Source: Phallusia mammillata (Eukaryota; Chordata; Ascidiacea; Phlebobranchia; Ascidiidae). Taken from it: a stretch of DNA of 64,000 bases. Shown one piece after another: positions 11,701 through 22,958 of the stretch (position 1 is its first letter; every line of letters begins with the position of its first letter). The translations under genes were made by a program, and so were the position numbers. The notes below the pieces were generated by a model, which saw nothing but the letters and a program-made list of their open reading frames with translations, searched no databases and was not told the DNA's origin. The DNA is taken from positions 1 to 64,000 of the forward strand of contig QLIY01000263.1 in assembly GCA_003260075.1 (NCBI GenBank). The letters are read 5' to 3'.

Positions 11701-14112
11701 TGTGGGTGGCAACCCGGGGAAGCAGCGTTCTCCAACTGCGCAATGCATCTGTGTACAACGGACCTCCTGTGCTGGTGTATGACATAGTAAAGGATACTCA
11801 ACTGTCCCCATTATACCCAATGACGGTAAGATTTGGTCACTGATTTTTGTTATAGAAGATAGAGACAATAACTTAGCTTGAACTTACGTTAGGGTTACAG
11901 CGAAAAAGTTTTCTTGTATTTGTCATAAATATACCAAGGCGTTTAGTTTTGCAAATAAGTATACAGTTTTCTACTGCTATCTATAATCTGTAACAGTGCA
12001 TTGCTACCCTTTTTAAGTACATCACAGTTTTATTTACTATAACACTGAAGCGAAATGGTGAAATATGTCTAAAAAAGAGGAATTAAAAATATTTTTGCTA
12101 TAATCTCATGAGAAAATATCATCTTTTGTGTAGAATATGACAATATCATTTTTCCTCGCATTGCTTTTGATCGTGTAACATATTTATCTTTGCCTATAGA
12201 CCAGTGGTTCTCAACCGGGGGTCCGCGACAACTTCCTAATTTTGCAGACAACGATATTGATAAAGCGCTATTTAAAAAAATTGCCTCGGCGTTTCAAAAT
12301 AGCATGAAACTTGTTTAAAATCGTTTTTCATACGCGACAAACCAAAATGCATTGTGACATTTTAACCCCATTGTGATGCAACAGAGGTAATTTTTCAGTG
12401 GCAAACAACAGCACATCACAGTGTAATGGCTCTCTATTATTGAGTTCCGATGTCGCAGCCCAGTCAAAGTGATTGAAATTTTGGTCCTGGAACCAAACAT
12501 GGTTGTTATATTCTGCACCTTTTTTGGGTTGCTTGTTAATAAAAAAGGAAAATACCAACACCTTCAAAGAGGTCCGCGATTAGCTTGACAGTACTGGAAG
12601 GGGTCCGCAAAGGCAAAAAGGTTGAGAACCACTGCTATAGACACACTGAAAAATAACTTCAACTGAAAATGTTTCTGATGTGGGATTTGTACGACTTGTG
12701 TTCACATGTTGTTTGTGTCTCTACAGCCAGAAGAGCCTGGTCCAGCTAACCTTCAATTTGAACGTATTTTCTCAATGCTCGTTTCATCAAACGGCAAACT
12801 GTGGGTTGGAACATCGAAGGGAAACATCAAAGTTTACGAGACCGTAAGACACTTATTTACTCCCGAGATATTAAATGCACTTAATATTAAATAGGTCCTA
12901 CCCAAGTGAGTTTGTATATAACTGTTATATAAATGATTTCAGGTTGTAAAACAAGTTACGAAAGAGGGTGTGGATGAAGAGAGCCAGGAAGAGGAGAGTT
13001 TGGAGAACATGCTAATCTTTATCAAATCGCCCACTTCGAAACCGGTCCGCTACATTATTCAATCAAGGTAATTTAAATCGCCACACATATATTGCAATAT
13101 TGTAGCCGAAATATTAATAATTTAACGGGTATATACACCGAACTCGAACACTTAACTAAAAAACAAAACAGGACTATAAGCTTATAAATTATACCTTACT
13201 GGGTGAGAGATCCACAACCGTGTATAGATATTAGTACCTTTTTTACACACACTATACCTGCAGGAAAAATATGTGTGGTGTAACAAGGAAATATACCACG
13301 TCGTTTTCAAAGTAAAATAGCACAATACGTTTACTTAAAGCATAACTACCAGGGGGGGGGGGGGAAATATACCACGGCATAAACCACGGCATTTTCAAAG
13401 TAAAATAGCACAATACGTTTACTTAAAGCATAACTACCAGAGAACTTATGTATACAGAATGCATCTTAGTACAGATGTTTCGAGAATTACTGTTGTTATC
13501 AGAAGTACAGTTTGTCAACTGGGCTTAAACGGGGTTTACGTAAGTGCCAAGGAAAAAAGTAAATACAAGGTGTGTGGGGTGACCTCACAGAAAACACGCG
13601 GACCTGACAATTGGACAGGTGGTGTAACGAAAAGATAAGAGCCGGAGATATGGTCATGTGAAAAACAGACAAACGTTGAAATCGTTAACTTTGTCACCCT
13701 TAGGACAAATGACGAAAATCTTCTGCTCACGTGCGCTGGTGGTTGTGATGAGCCTGGCGCCCTCACGTGGTGGACGGAAGACGGTATACGCAAGGACTTT
13801 CGGTATCAAGACGACCCGGAACCCAATATGGCGTCCCGTAGCATAAGCATGCCTGCACTTCAGGACCCAACCACAGCCCGAATGTCTGACCTCCTTAACA
13901 AGTTCAGCGAGGACGACGCTGCAAGTTCAAGGTCATCTGAGTCGAGTTCAAGGTCACTGGACCTAAAACGTGGCGAGATAGGAGGTTCAGGTGGGACGGA
14001 CGCATGGAAATCGGCGATGAAAAACGCGGCAGCTACAGCGATGAGAACTTACAGGGACAAAAAGCCTGCGATGAAAAAGTTTATGAATGTGTTCGGTGGA
14101 AACCAAAGCTAG
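8713..14112 (+). CDS. WD/beta-propeller-like protein, possibly the C-terminal half of the TBC1D2-like gene
   Basis: Eight exons keep one open frame: 8713-8892, 9401-9498, 9805-9910, 11015-11154, 11603-11825, 12727-12843, 12943-13067, 13704-14112 (stop TAG). The protein has repeated blades of beta-propeller type, with short motifs such as VLFVGTCDGKLHIL, LLWVASGPAIYVI and KLWVGTSKGNIKVY, then an acidic stretch (exon at 12943) and a Ser-rich basic tail of about 95 residues. It resembles the C-terminal propellers of LRRK, ARHGEF10 and DENND3 proteins, but I cannot name the family. The first exon has no in-frame ATG, starts in phase 0 after a strong acceptor (pyrimidine tract then GTAG), and has no promoter-like gap before it, so an upstream exon must supply the start. 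The phase-0 TBC exon ending at 8378 fits. Alternatives are an unseen short first exon in 8391-8700 or a downstream operon gene. Confidence 0.7.
11451..11668 (+). repeat. Poly-G junction between two copies (propeller exon)
   Basis: Left copy 11451-11550, G11 at 11552-11562, right copy to 11668. The first part of the exon at 11603 is duplicated; copies differ at only a few bases. Confidence 0.9.
12202..12634. mobile_element. hAT-type MITE in a propeller-gene intron
   Basis: Terminal inverted repeats CAGTGGTTCTCAACC and GGTTGAGAACCACTG, with a perfect 8-bp target duplication CTATAGAC on both sides. 433 bp, no coding capacity. Confidence 0.92.
13290..13443 (+). repeat. Poly-G junction between two copies
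   Basis: Copies at about 13290-13351 and 13365-13443 around G13 at 13352-13364. Intronic. Confidence 0.9.
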
Positions 14113-15986
14113 TTCAGTGAGGATCTTTCGTGGGTTTGTTTTAATAACATGAATTTTACGGCCCAAAGCGCTTTGTAAATGCTTCTGTTACTTTGGTACG
14201 TGTTTTTAGCCTTTAATTTTGCATCAAGCTCGACTGGGAGCATAAACTAGGGGGGGGGGGTTTTTACGGCCAAAAGCGCTTTGTAAATGCTTCTGCTACT
14301 TTGGTACGTATTTTTAGCCTTTAATTTTGCATCAAGCTCGACTGGGAGCATAAACTAGGATGAATTAGTCAAATCCTTTCGCGCTTGTGAAAAAGAACCG
14401 GTTGTCTATTGCCATTACTTATGCGTTTATCACATATTTCGTGTTTGGGGCACTGTAACTTTGGAAAGATAATAATCTAGTCATTTATGAAAATGTCACA
14501 CTATGTTCTAAATTCCATTTATGCTGGGAAAATGTTTTGGTAAAATTTTGAATTGTTTTATTGTGGTCGTATTGGTTGGTACGTTTTAATGATACACGGC
14601 ACAGGGTACTTAACATATACATACGTTACAAAATCCTTCTACATACAGTTTTAGGCATTTGTAAAAGAATCTTACATGAACAACATTTGTGTTGTTTTAC
14701 TTGGCGTTTATTCAATCAAGTGAGAGCGCCAAAAATACTACTTGATTTTTTTTATTTTTAAGAGTTATGTAATTGTCAAAGCAATTTTCCCATTTTTAAA
14801 CTGTGGTTTTATTTTAATTCAACTGCCTAAAACATTAGAGTAGACGAAACAAAACGTAAAAACCAATGAATGTATATTTTGTCTGTTAGCTCTAGTGGGT
14901 GACAAAAGGGGAAAATATCCCCTCGGTGTTACTATTAACTAGCAAACGAAAATGCGCGCTTGCCCAACTTTTTATTTGATTATTTTATGAATGAGCAATT
15001 TTACTCGATAGCATTCACTTACTTTTACTTTCGCGTTTGAACTTTTTTTTAAATCCCGAATTGAAAATTTTTCACTTTTTATTTTTCGTCGCATTTCAAG
15101 TTCGTCATGTCGGTTGTCTTTGATTTTGCACGTGATCAGGTACTTCGAATCATTACTCCGTAGAATCGGGTGGCGGATGATTTTATATTCACTTTGCCAT
15201 TTTATACTGACGGTGCAATAAATAATGTAACGTTAAACTTTTTGCAATATGTTACTTACTCTGTGTTTACAGAAAGTGGCAGGATTGACCGTTTTTGGCT
15301 AAAACTAAAACTTTTTCATTGATATGTATAAAGACTTTGCCCGGCTAAGTATGTCCAGGTAATGTGTCGTCATATTGCTTATATGGCGTGACTGTAGATT
15401 TTTTGTCTTCCATTCTTTAACACCAGATTGTTTTAACTGTAGAAGTTAAATCAGTTTCGTGTCGCAACTTTGTTAGTTGGAACATTCGCTTAGTATGGCT
15501 TAGATTGGGGTCAGGCACCTAGAGCATCATTTTTATGTTAAAATTGAATCACCCATAAAAGTAGACTCTTTCCTAGGAATTACATAACGTAGTGTTACAC
15601 GTCTCCTATTATTTACTCATCATGATTTATCAACATTCTACTGCTTTCTCTTTACATTTCATTACGACGAAACCCTTTGGTAGGAACATAAATAAATTTT
15701 ATTTTTACGTCCGTTCCAACCTACACATCAACCACAACCCTCACCAGTAGCAATAACACCAGATTCTACTGTCGCCACATACGTGTGCTCTTGTGCAGTT
15801 GCTCAATCATGTCTAATTGCACAAGAATGGCAGGACAAAGGGGAAAAAAGTAATTTGATCAATTTCAACACTAACTGGACTCGCCGGCGCGAGCGTTACG
15901 ATGGGCACGTGACAAAAACGTTCCGGAATCTCTACAATTGCTTCTAATGTCCGTGCTTCATACTGTTAACGTGGCTTTGTACGGAA
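14113..15986. other. Intergenic, no gene seen
   Basis: AT-rich stretch between the propeller gene (+) and CRELD1 (-), whose 3' ends face each other. It holds the poly-G duplication at 14.15-14.36 kb. TTTATT motifs near 15.70 kb could act as the polyadenylation signal (AATAAA on the minus strand) for CRELD1. I see no other coding sequence. Confidence 0.6.
14151..14360 (+). repeat. Poly-G junction between two copies
   Basis: Copies 14151-14249 and 14261-14360 around G11 at 14250-14260, about 4 differences per 100 bases. In the 3' region of the propeller gene. Confidence 0.9.
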
Positions 15987-16102
15987 TTACAATTCTTCTT
16001 TCTTTTCCTCTTCTTCCTTTTTCTCTTCTTTCGCCTCATTGCTTTCTTCTTCCTTTTTCTCTTCCTCCTTCGTTTCGTCTTCCTTCTTTTCCTCTTTTTT
16101 CA
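15987..16102 (-). CDS. Candidate alternative terminal exon of CRELD1: Lys/Glu-rich tail ending KEEL
   Basis: On the minus strand an open frame of 37 residues, almost all Lys and Glu, ends in KKEEL followed by TAA. An AG (rc of 16103-16104) stands directly before it. Splicing there leaves two bases before the first whole codon, the same phase as the normal last CRELD1 exon. The stretch lies about 290 bases downstream of the CRELD1 stop, and no AATAAA is visible between the two. KEEL resembles KDEL-type ER-retrieval signals, so a transcript using this exon would give a soluble ER form lacking the two membrane segments. The alternative is a simple purine-rich repeat in the 3' UTR. Confidence 0.3.
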
Positions 16103-16395
16103 CTGTTCATGGATACAGATTAGTGCAAAAAATACAATGATAGCTGCATTATGTTTAATAAAAGGCGATAAGTTACAGCTACACTACTCACAAATTCATT
16201 CAAACTGCTTTGATTTGAATGCATACATTGAAGGAAATCAGAATAATAACACTGTTGTCATAAAACGTACATCTTACAGGTTTCACACAGATATGCGTTG
16301 CTAACTTTATGTTCGTACCATTTGATACAGGTTAAAAATGGCAGTATGTAAAATAATCACAGTATTTGTATGAAAAATCAGCACCATTATTACAT

Positions 16396-19221
16396 CTACG
16401 CATCCCTTGGTTTTTTGGTGTAGGCATTGATAAGTGCATAGGTCAAACGGTCAGTTTTATCTGATGCCCACCACAGAGCTGTTAAAAAGAGGCTCAAGAA
16501 AAATAAAAAGCCCCATAAAAGGCTTCCTTTTGCTGCAGCTGTCCCTAGAAGACAGATCACTACGGCAACCACCAGTTGCTGGATGTCTTCATCAGTCAAA
16601 GCCTCATCATCATCTTCAGAATCCGAGCTACATTTGTCACTACTACTACATTGGTCTGTGCTACTGGGTGGCTCATGATGAGACATTTCATCATGAAAGC
16701 CACTGTCCATGTTGTTAGTCTCCATCCCTTCTCCATGTTCTTCATTCTCACCCTCTTCAGTTTTTGCTTCTTTCTTGGCAGATCTCCTTGGGGCATATTG
16801 TGAGTATATGGCCGGATCCGGCTGGCACTGACCAGTCACTGGGTCACGACGGAAAAATCTTGCACACTCGCACTTGTAATGCCCGGCAGTATTGACACAA
16901 ACTTCGTACATTCCAAGGCACACCGCTCCGCTTGCACATTCGTCGATGTCTATAGTGATAATTGGGGTTGGTTTATTCCTGCAAGTGGTGCCATAAAAAA
17001 TGCAGTCTACGTTGGTTAGAATTCTACATGGGTCACTACATGGAAAAATGGGTATGGGTCTAAGTTTTGTAAGTTTACTACATTTTTTCTCCAGCCTTTA
17101 TAAGTAGATGGACTTTAAGTAAAGTTTAATACAAATGATTTGTTGATTTTCCTAAAGAACACATGATGTGTCTTAAATCTGATGACTGAAATGAACCTAC
17201 AGCATCTATTGCGACAAATATTAACCTTGGCACATATACGGAATTCTCATAATTGAACCGGGTCGACACTTGTAACAGTGTCTGAAGTCTGGACCAAAAC
17301 AGGCTGAACATGAAATGGCACAGTCTGCAATACAACCAGTAAACATCATAATCTTGTGATCATGATTTAGGCACAGGGGGTATTTGGGTTGATTAGTCCA
17401 CAATGGCATTAAGCCATTCTGTTTGTTAGTGGACTAATTTAAAACCTTGGCACATAAATGGGTGTCTCATAATGGATCCTTGCTTGCAACTGAAACAGTT
17501 TGCATGAGTTGGGCCATAACAACGTTCACACAGAGGATGGCATTCCCATTCTGTTGCAATATAGATTGACATGCATGATATAACACACAGACAACAAAAA
17601 ACAAAACAAGCAGTTATAAAGTTTTGCAAAACACACTGACAACACAGCTTTCAAAATTAAGCAGTTTAAAAGAGTTTGTGAGTGGTAACTTGAATAAATT
17701 GTATGTAAGCACACTTTTACAATGGTTGTTAAGTCACATTTACACGTTAACCTTACCTTCACATTTGTAAGATCCCTCCGTATTGACACAATATTGGCCG
17801 ACTGGACATAAATCCCGTTGTTCAACACATTCATTTACATCGACACATTTAATGATTTTATCGTCTTCTGTGTCATGTTCCTCCCTGTATCCTGGCCGAC
17901 AGGTTTCACATTCTGTCTCATTTCCACCCCTGCATGTTTGGCAAGTAGCATGGCACACTGCAAAGGAAGCAAAGTTATTAAAAATACATTTCTAACACAG
18001 TATGAAAGGATGAATTCAAGGACTTACATGAACATTGGATATAGGTATCATTGGAAAAAGTTTGGAAATGGCGTTCACCACATTCATTGCACAAATCCCC
18101 AGAATAACCATCATCACACTTGCAATTACCAGAACCTTCTTTATCACCAGCTCCCTGTAGTATTCATTAGTATTAACGGAGTATCTACATATGAATCAAA
18201 TGTCCGTCAAACTTACCTCACAAGTGCCCCTTCCAAAACAGATTTTACCAGATTCACCTTTAGGGCATTCTGCAATAATGTATTGAACCCTAAGTTTTTG
18301 TTTTTATGTCATGTTATTACTGAGCAACTTTATCATACCTGTGCAGTTTTCGCCAAATGAATCATCATTACAACAAACTGCAAAAACAAAATTTCAGATT
18401 TATTAACAGGCAGCAAAATTTAAACAAATAAATGTAACAAACCTTCCGCCGTTTCAATGCAAAGGTAGTCATGCAATGCTTTCTTATCTTGCCTGTAAAC
18501 CAAAAATATATGTAAATACTGCTTGTTCTATATTTTTAGTGAAGCATTCAAATTAAAAAATACTTACAATTTTTTGTACCAATGTTCCACATCATCTTCT
18601 CTTTCTTCAAGAATTTTGTTGCATTGGAAATTATCTTTGGCACAAGCTTCCTCCAGTACCTCAATCAGTCGCGTCTCACTGGTTCCGTACTTTCCTAGTT
18701 TCTTCTCTTCCCAGTCAACATCTCCACCCTCGAAGTTCTTACTCTTTGATTTATCCAAACCCTAGGAAGAAAGTACACCAGTAAGACAATTACCATGTTT
18801 CAAACAAACCTTTCTTGTTTCTTCAACCATTTATGCTTGTACAAGCAACTGGTATTGTGGACACATACAATATTTCTACATGCTTCTTGAGGTTAAAGAT
18901 TAAATTTTTAAGGTAAATACCCTTCTGAAATGTTTGGCAAAGTTTCCCTCTTCAAGTTTCAATGTTTTTTTTAGCAAAAACAAATGACAAACAATGCATA
19001 AAGATAAGGTTTTGATACAAATAGCTGTTCTTATTTAAACATACTCTGCAGCTTTAACAACCAACTTTAAAGAGATGAAAGAAAACACAATTTCTCACCT
19101 TTAAAATTCCTTGCACCAAGTCTCTACAACCTTCACAGGCTGATTTTGCAGCCACAGGTGCAGACAATAGTTCAATGACCATCAGGGTGAAGAAAAGTAA
19201 TTTACAAAACGACATGTCCAT
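16396..19221 (-). CDS. CRELD1: CRELD1-like cysteine-rich EGF protein
   Basis: ER membrane protein of the CRELD family. Exons on the minus strand, in coding order: 19221-19099, 18761-18568, 18492-18443, 18377-18339, 18269-18217, 18154-18028, 17957-17757, 17550-17446, 17324-17226, 16949-16396. Visible in order: signal peptide (FCKLLFFTLMVIELLSAP), the CRELD start CEGCRDLV, a Trp/Glu-rich WE domain (VDWEEKKLGKY, SETRLIEVLE), EGF-like exons, furin-like Cys repeats, calcium-binding EGF motifs (DVNEC, DIDEC), an acidic Ser/Glu-rich linker, then two hydrophobic segments and the tail SDKTDR. The double membrane anchor distinguishes it from CRELD2. The start is the ATG that opens the signal peptide; an upstream in-frame ATG at 19243-19245 is also possible. 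Oddities: two tandem furin-like exons of the same phase (1-1), and an unusually long acidic linker before the membrane segments. Confidence 0.9.
17226..17550 (-). repeat. Tandem duplication of a CRELD1 furin-like exon
   Basis: Exons 17550-17446 and 17324-17226 encode related Cys-rich units: both have C-x3-C-x2-C-Y/F-GP spacing and end in GSIMR, one or two residues, then P-x-MCQG. Both begin and end in phase 1, so either one or both can be used without breaking the frame. The human protein has one unit at this place. No homopolymer lies between them and their introns are unrelated, so this is a genuine duplication rather than one of the poly-G joins. Confidence 0.75.
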
Positions 19222-20848
19222 GGTGAAGTAAAAAATTATGTACAAACAATAAAATCACTCACTATCTGTGTAAACGGGATCTGAAACGCAACCAGACACT
19301 TTAAAACTGAACACAACTGAATTATTCATTCTCTGCACTAAATGAACAGCTGGCCATTTGCCGTTTTGTCGCAACGTGATTGGACCAACTAAAAATTAGT
19401 TTCCTAACGAAAAAACGGAACAAAAAAGATCATTTATAGCAAGTTCTCCGCAAAAACATTTCCAGTTTTAACTTATATCCAATGCTGTTGATTAAAAACT
19501 AGTTTCTAATCAAATCTTAGCAAGCTGTTCCGGTAAGTATTTGCCCAAATAACGCTGTGGCCAGCTTATAAACGCGAAAGAGCTATTGTGACGATTGGCA
19601 CTGACTTGTGTTCGGCGTGGGATTATTGATTTCTGACATCACGATAATCAAAGCCGGCTACGCGTGTACATTTTTCGGCCAATCAGGTTGCGCCAAATCC
19701 AGATGCTAAATGTTGAACGACTTCAAGAGCTTTCGTGAAACAACCGGTACTACACTGGCATATATTCGCTTTTTACCGCCATAGCCGTTGTAATTACGTG
19801 GCCCTCGAAGCGATCGATTTTTTATCAATTTATTCGGCGCATTGCGCAATTCAACATGAAACATACTCAACCGCCAACTCTGGGCGGGCAACCTTGAAAT
19901 GTTGATAGGATTTAGGATACAAAACATCGTTTGTTGCGCATTCAAACTATCTCCTGATTTCCCGAGTTCGCGGTATATATGATGCCTGGCATACCCAAGG
20001 CGTACTCGAATACAAACGATATTTACAACTTTGTTAGTAAAAAACTGCGATGCTCAGAAGCGCAATTGTAAACGTGGTCAGCTGACCAACGTCCAGCCCT
20101 CATAACGACTGCTCAGTACCCCTGCGCGACTCATCACGGCATCAACGAAAAATCGACTTGTTCAAATTACCAATTTCTCCACATTTTTTTCGTTTGTGGT
20201 GACCTGTCTACAGATGCAAGGCAAGTGTTGTTACGTTTGGGTGTGAAATAAACATGATGGCTGGAAAAGCTGATGATATGTTCATCCCACCAGGCCACCA
20301 ACGATCAATATGACACAAAAGATTTCTAAAATCCTAGTCAAAAAGCAGTCAGCAAATAATTGTAGATGTTGTTGGCGGGCGAACTAAATTAGGCGGTTAA
20401 CGCACATGTTGCCACATTAGCAATTATTGTTGAAATAGCCCGGTGCTAACAAAATAAAACACATGAGGCAACGTAATGTTGTTTAAACAGATCGTTGAAA
20501 CATGCAACAATTTATAGAAACGCTAAAATGGTAAAATTGATTTTGTCATTATTGTGCTCAAACTATTTACCAATACACATTTGTGAACTGGAAAAAATTA
20601 ACTGCATGCTATTAGGTATTTGCTTTTAACTCTTTTACAACAAAGCGCCAAAAGATTTTTGTACAATAGATATCCTAAAAATATTATTATTTTGGTCACG
20701 GTCTGGTGATAACAAGAGTCACCCAGCGTGACGACATCAGCAAAGCAATAAACAGGCGCGCGAACCATGAACCACGTTGTTGAGTGAGTGAAATATTAGT
20801 CTGATTAGTCATTTAGCAGGTTAGTTTCGTGCCACAGCCGCCCAGGTT
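19222..20848. promoter_or_regulatory. Divergent promoter region between CRELD1 and SWI5
   Basis: About 1.6 kb separate the CRELD1 start (-) from the SWI5 start (+). No coding exon, obvious repeat or poly-G junction was seen. It should hold the promoters of both genes. I did not identify specific sites. Confidence 0.45.
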
Positions 20849-22306
20849 ATGTCACAAACTCCAAACACCCCTGTAGCTAGAAATCGTACAGTTTCATTCC
20901 TTTCATCAAGCAAAGTGCGTTCGGCGTTTAAATCTCCGTTAAGATCCCCAAACACAGCTGGCTCACCGGCAAACACCGCAGCTTCTTGCAACTCGTCAGG
21001 TAGGAAAAGAAGAAGACCTGCACTATCGGGTGCATTCAACTCACCGTTGAAGCTGAAGTCACCCAAAATAGAGGTTACGCAAGAGGAAATACAAAGCCTT
21101 AAAGATCTAGTAAAAAACCAGGTGTGCAATTGTGCATGTTTTTGATGATTAGTTTGTAAATCTGGTTTGTACGATAATTGTGCATTAAGTGCTGATACTA
21201 TAGGTGTACAAACACAGATGACATATAGTGTTTTGGTTAGTGTACTTGCTACTTTCTGTCTCTTGGAGCATTGACTTGGGATATTTAGTGTGCAAAGTAT
21301 GGCAGCTGCTAGAGTTCCTTCTCGAAATCTCGAAAAAAAACGAGTCTAGAATAGATTCTCGAGAAATAAATAAGAATTTCTCGAGAAAAAATACGTCACT
21401 AATCATAAACAAAAAGTAAATGCCACTCTTCTTATCACATGTATTTTGCGAAACAGCGCTTTTTATTGTGCCTTGCCAATAAACTTTAACCTTTCCCAGG
21501 CAGTAGTCACGCCTGGTTGCGTAAGATCTGGGGGGGGGGATTTTTATTGTGCCTTGCCAATTAACTTTAACCTTTCCCAGGCAGTAGTCACGCCTGGTTG
21601 CGTAAGATCTATAACAGTCGCTTCGGTTTTTTGCTGGTTTGCTACCGAATCACTACTTGCGACCGCTACTAGAAGCAAAAAACGTAAAATCAGGAATTTT
21701 TTTGTTTGTTTTTGTTAGAAAATCGGCTTAAATAAAAATTTCGAGACTCTCGAGATTCTCGAGAAATGGATTTTTAATTTCTCGTTTCTCGAGAAACGAA
21801 AAAGTCGAGAAATAAAGGAACCCTAGCAGCTGCACATGCAAGTTGTTTTATAAAAAAAATTACAGGCCAACTTTTTCGGCCGCACACGCAAATCTGCCTG
21901 GTCTGGTCCTGTTTACCACTTGAGCTGAACAATATAATTCGTCTTGCATGCAGGCTTAGAGGTTGTGCATGCAGACATAGTGATCTTGCACACCCGAGAT
22001 CTCACCAAGAACCACCATATCCCACAAACCAAAACTTTGCTATATTAATCTGTACAAATTAATTTCCATCATGTGTAACAATGCCCAAGATTTGGTACTA
22101 AAATACTTATTGTACAGAAAAAGGAGATTCGAGAACTGGAGGAGGAAGGTTTGCGAGAGGAAGACTTACAAATTCACATCGACAAGTTGCATGAGTATAA
22201 TGAGATAAAAGACATTGGACAGCTTGTCATTGGAAGACTTGCTATTCAACTACAAACCACCACTCGTGCATTGTATCCTAAATTCAATCTAAATTTGGAA
22301 GACTAG
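20849..22306 (+). CDS. SWI5: SWI5 homologue, recombination mediator
   Basis: Small nuclear protein that with SFR1 stabilises RAD51/DMC1 filaments in homologous recombination. Two exons, 20849-21121 and 22118-22306, join in phase 0 to give 153 residues. The C-terminal 62 residues carry the family signature: heptad-like LEEEGLREEDLQ, HIDKLHEYNEIKDIGQ, IGRLA, then TTTRALYPKF and the terminal LNLED. The N-terminal 90 residues are Ser/Pro/Arg-rich with several SP sites (SPLRSP, NSPLKLKSP), as expected of a disordered, phosphorylated tail. The single intron contains a hAT-like element (21310-21825) that itself carries a poly-G duplication. AATAAA at 22607 is a likely end. SETDB1 follows in the same direction. 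Confidence 0.93.
21310..21825. mobile_element. hAT-like element in the SWI5 intron
   Basis: Ends TAGAGTTCCTT and (inverted) AGGAACCCTA, with many CTCGAGA-type inner repeats near both ends and a perfect, palindromic 8-bp flank GCAGCTGC on both sides. Contains the poly-G duplication at 21460-21611, so its true length is shorter. Confidence 0.85.
21460..21611 (+). repeat. Poly-G junction between two copies
   Basis: Copies 21460-21529 and 21541-21611 around G10 at 21530-21539, nearly identical. Inside the hAT element of the SWI5 intron. Confidence 0.9.
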
Positions 22307-22958
22307 TAAGTGTTGAGTGCTACTATCTTGTGGGTTTCAATACTTGTTTATGTATTTGTCTGCCTAAACTTGTACGTCTATGTTTTGTTCATTTTTTCTG
22401 GCCTAAATACAATAAGTTTTTAAACAGGCAGTCCAGTTGTTATTTTATGTTTTCTTTAGGCCAAGTATGTATATTAGCTTTTGTTGAAAACAAATTAAAG
22501 TTAATATAATCCACCCAAAAGTATACTCTTGTCAATATGTGGAATTACTTTTAGATAAATTATGACACAAAATGATCCAAGAATTGTCTTTTACATCACA
22601 GCTGTAAATAAAACAGTGTATAGATTGTCTATGAACTATAGCCTTTTTAGTAAATTTTGTTGAAACAACGTAGCTTTCTCAATACAGGAAGCCTGTTTTC
22701 ATTTCATGTAAACATGCACTTATTCAGCCATTGTAATAACCAACCATTCGTTAATGACTGTCCCATAGAAACTGAAAATTAACTTGATGGTACATATGTA
22801 GCTAAGTTAAAAACATTTGTGACTTTTGTATACCACCTAAACAGTTCGACAGGCTTGTGAATGTACTTGAAAATATCTAAATAATATTTGTGATGTAAAT
22901 AATCACCAATCTTTGATGATTTGGTCTAAGCACATTTGTGTTTTGCAGGTTCTTTAAT

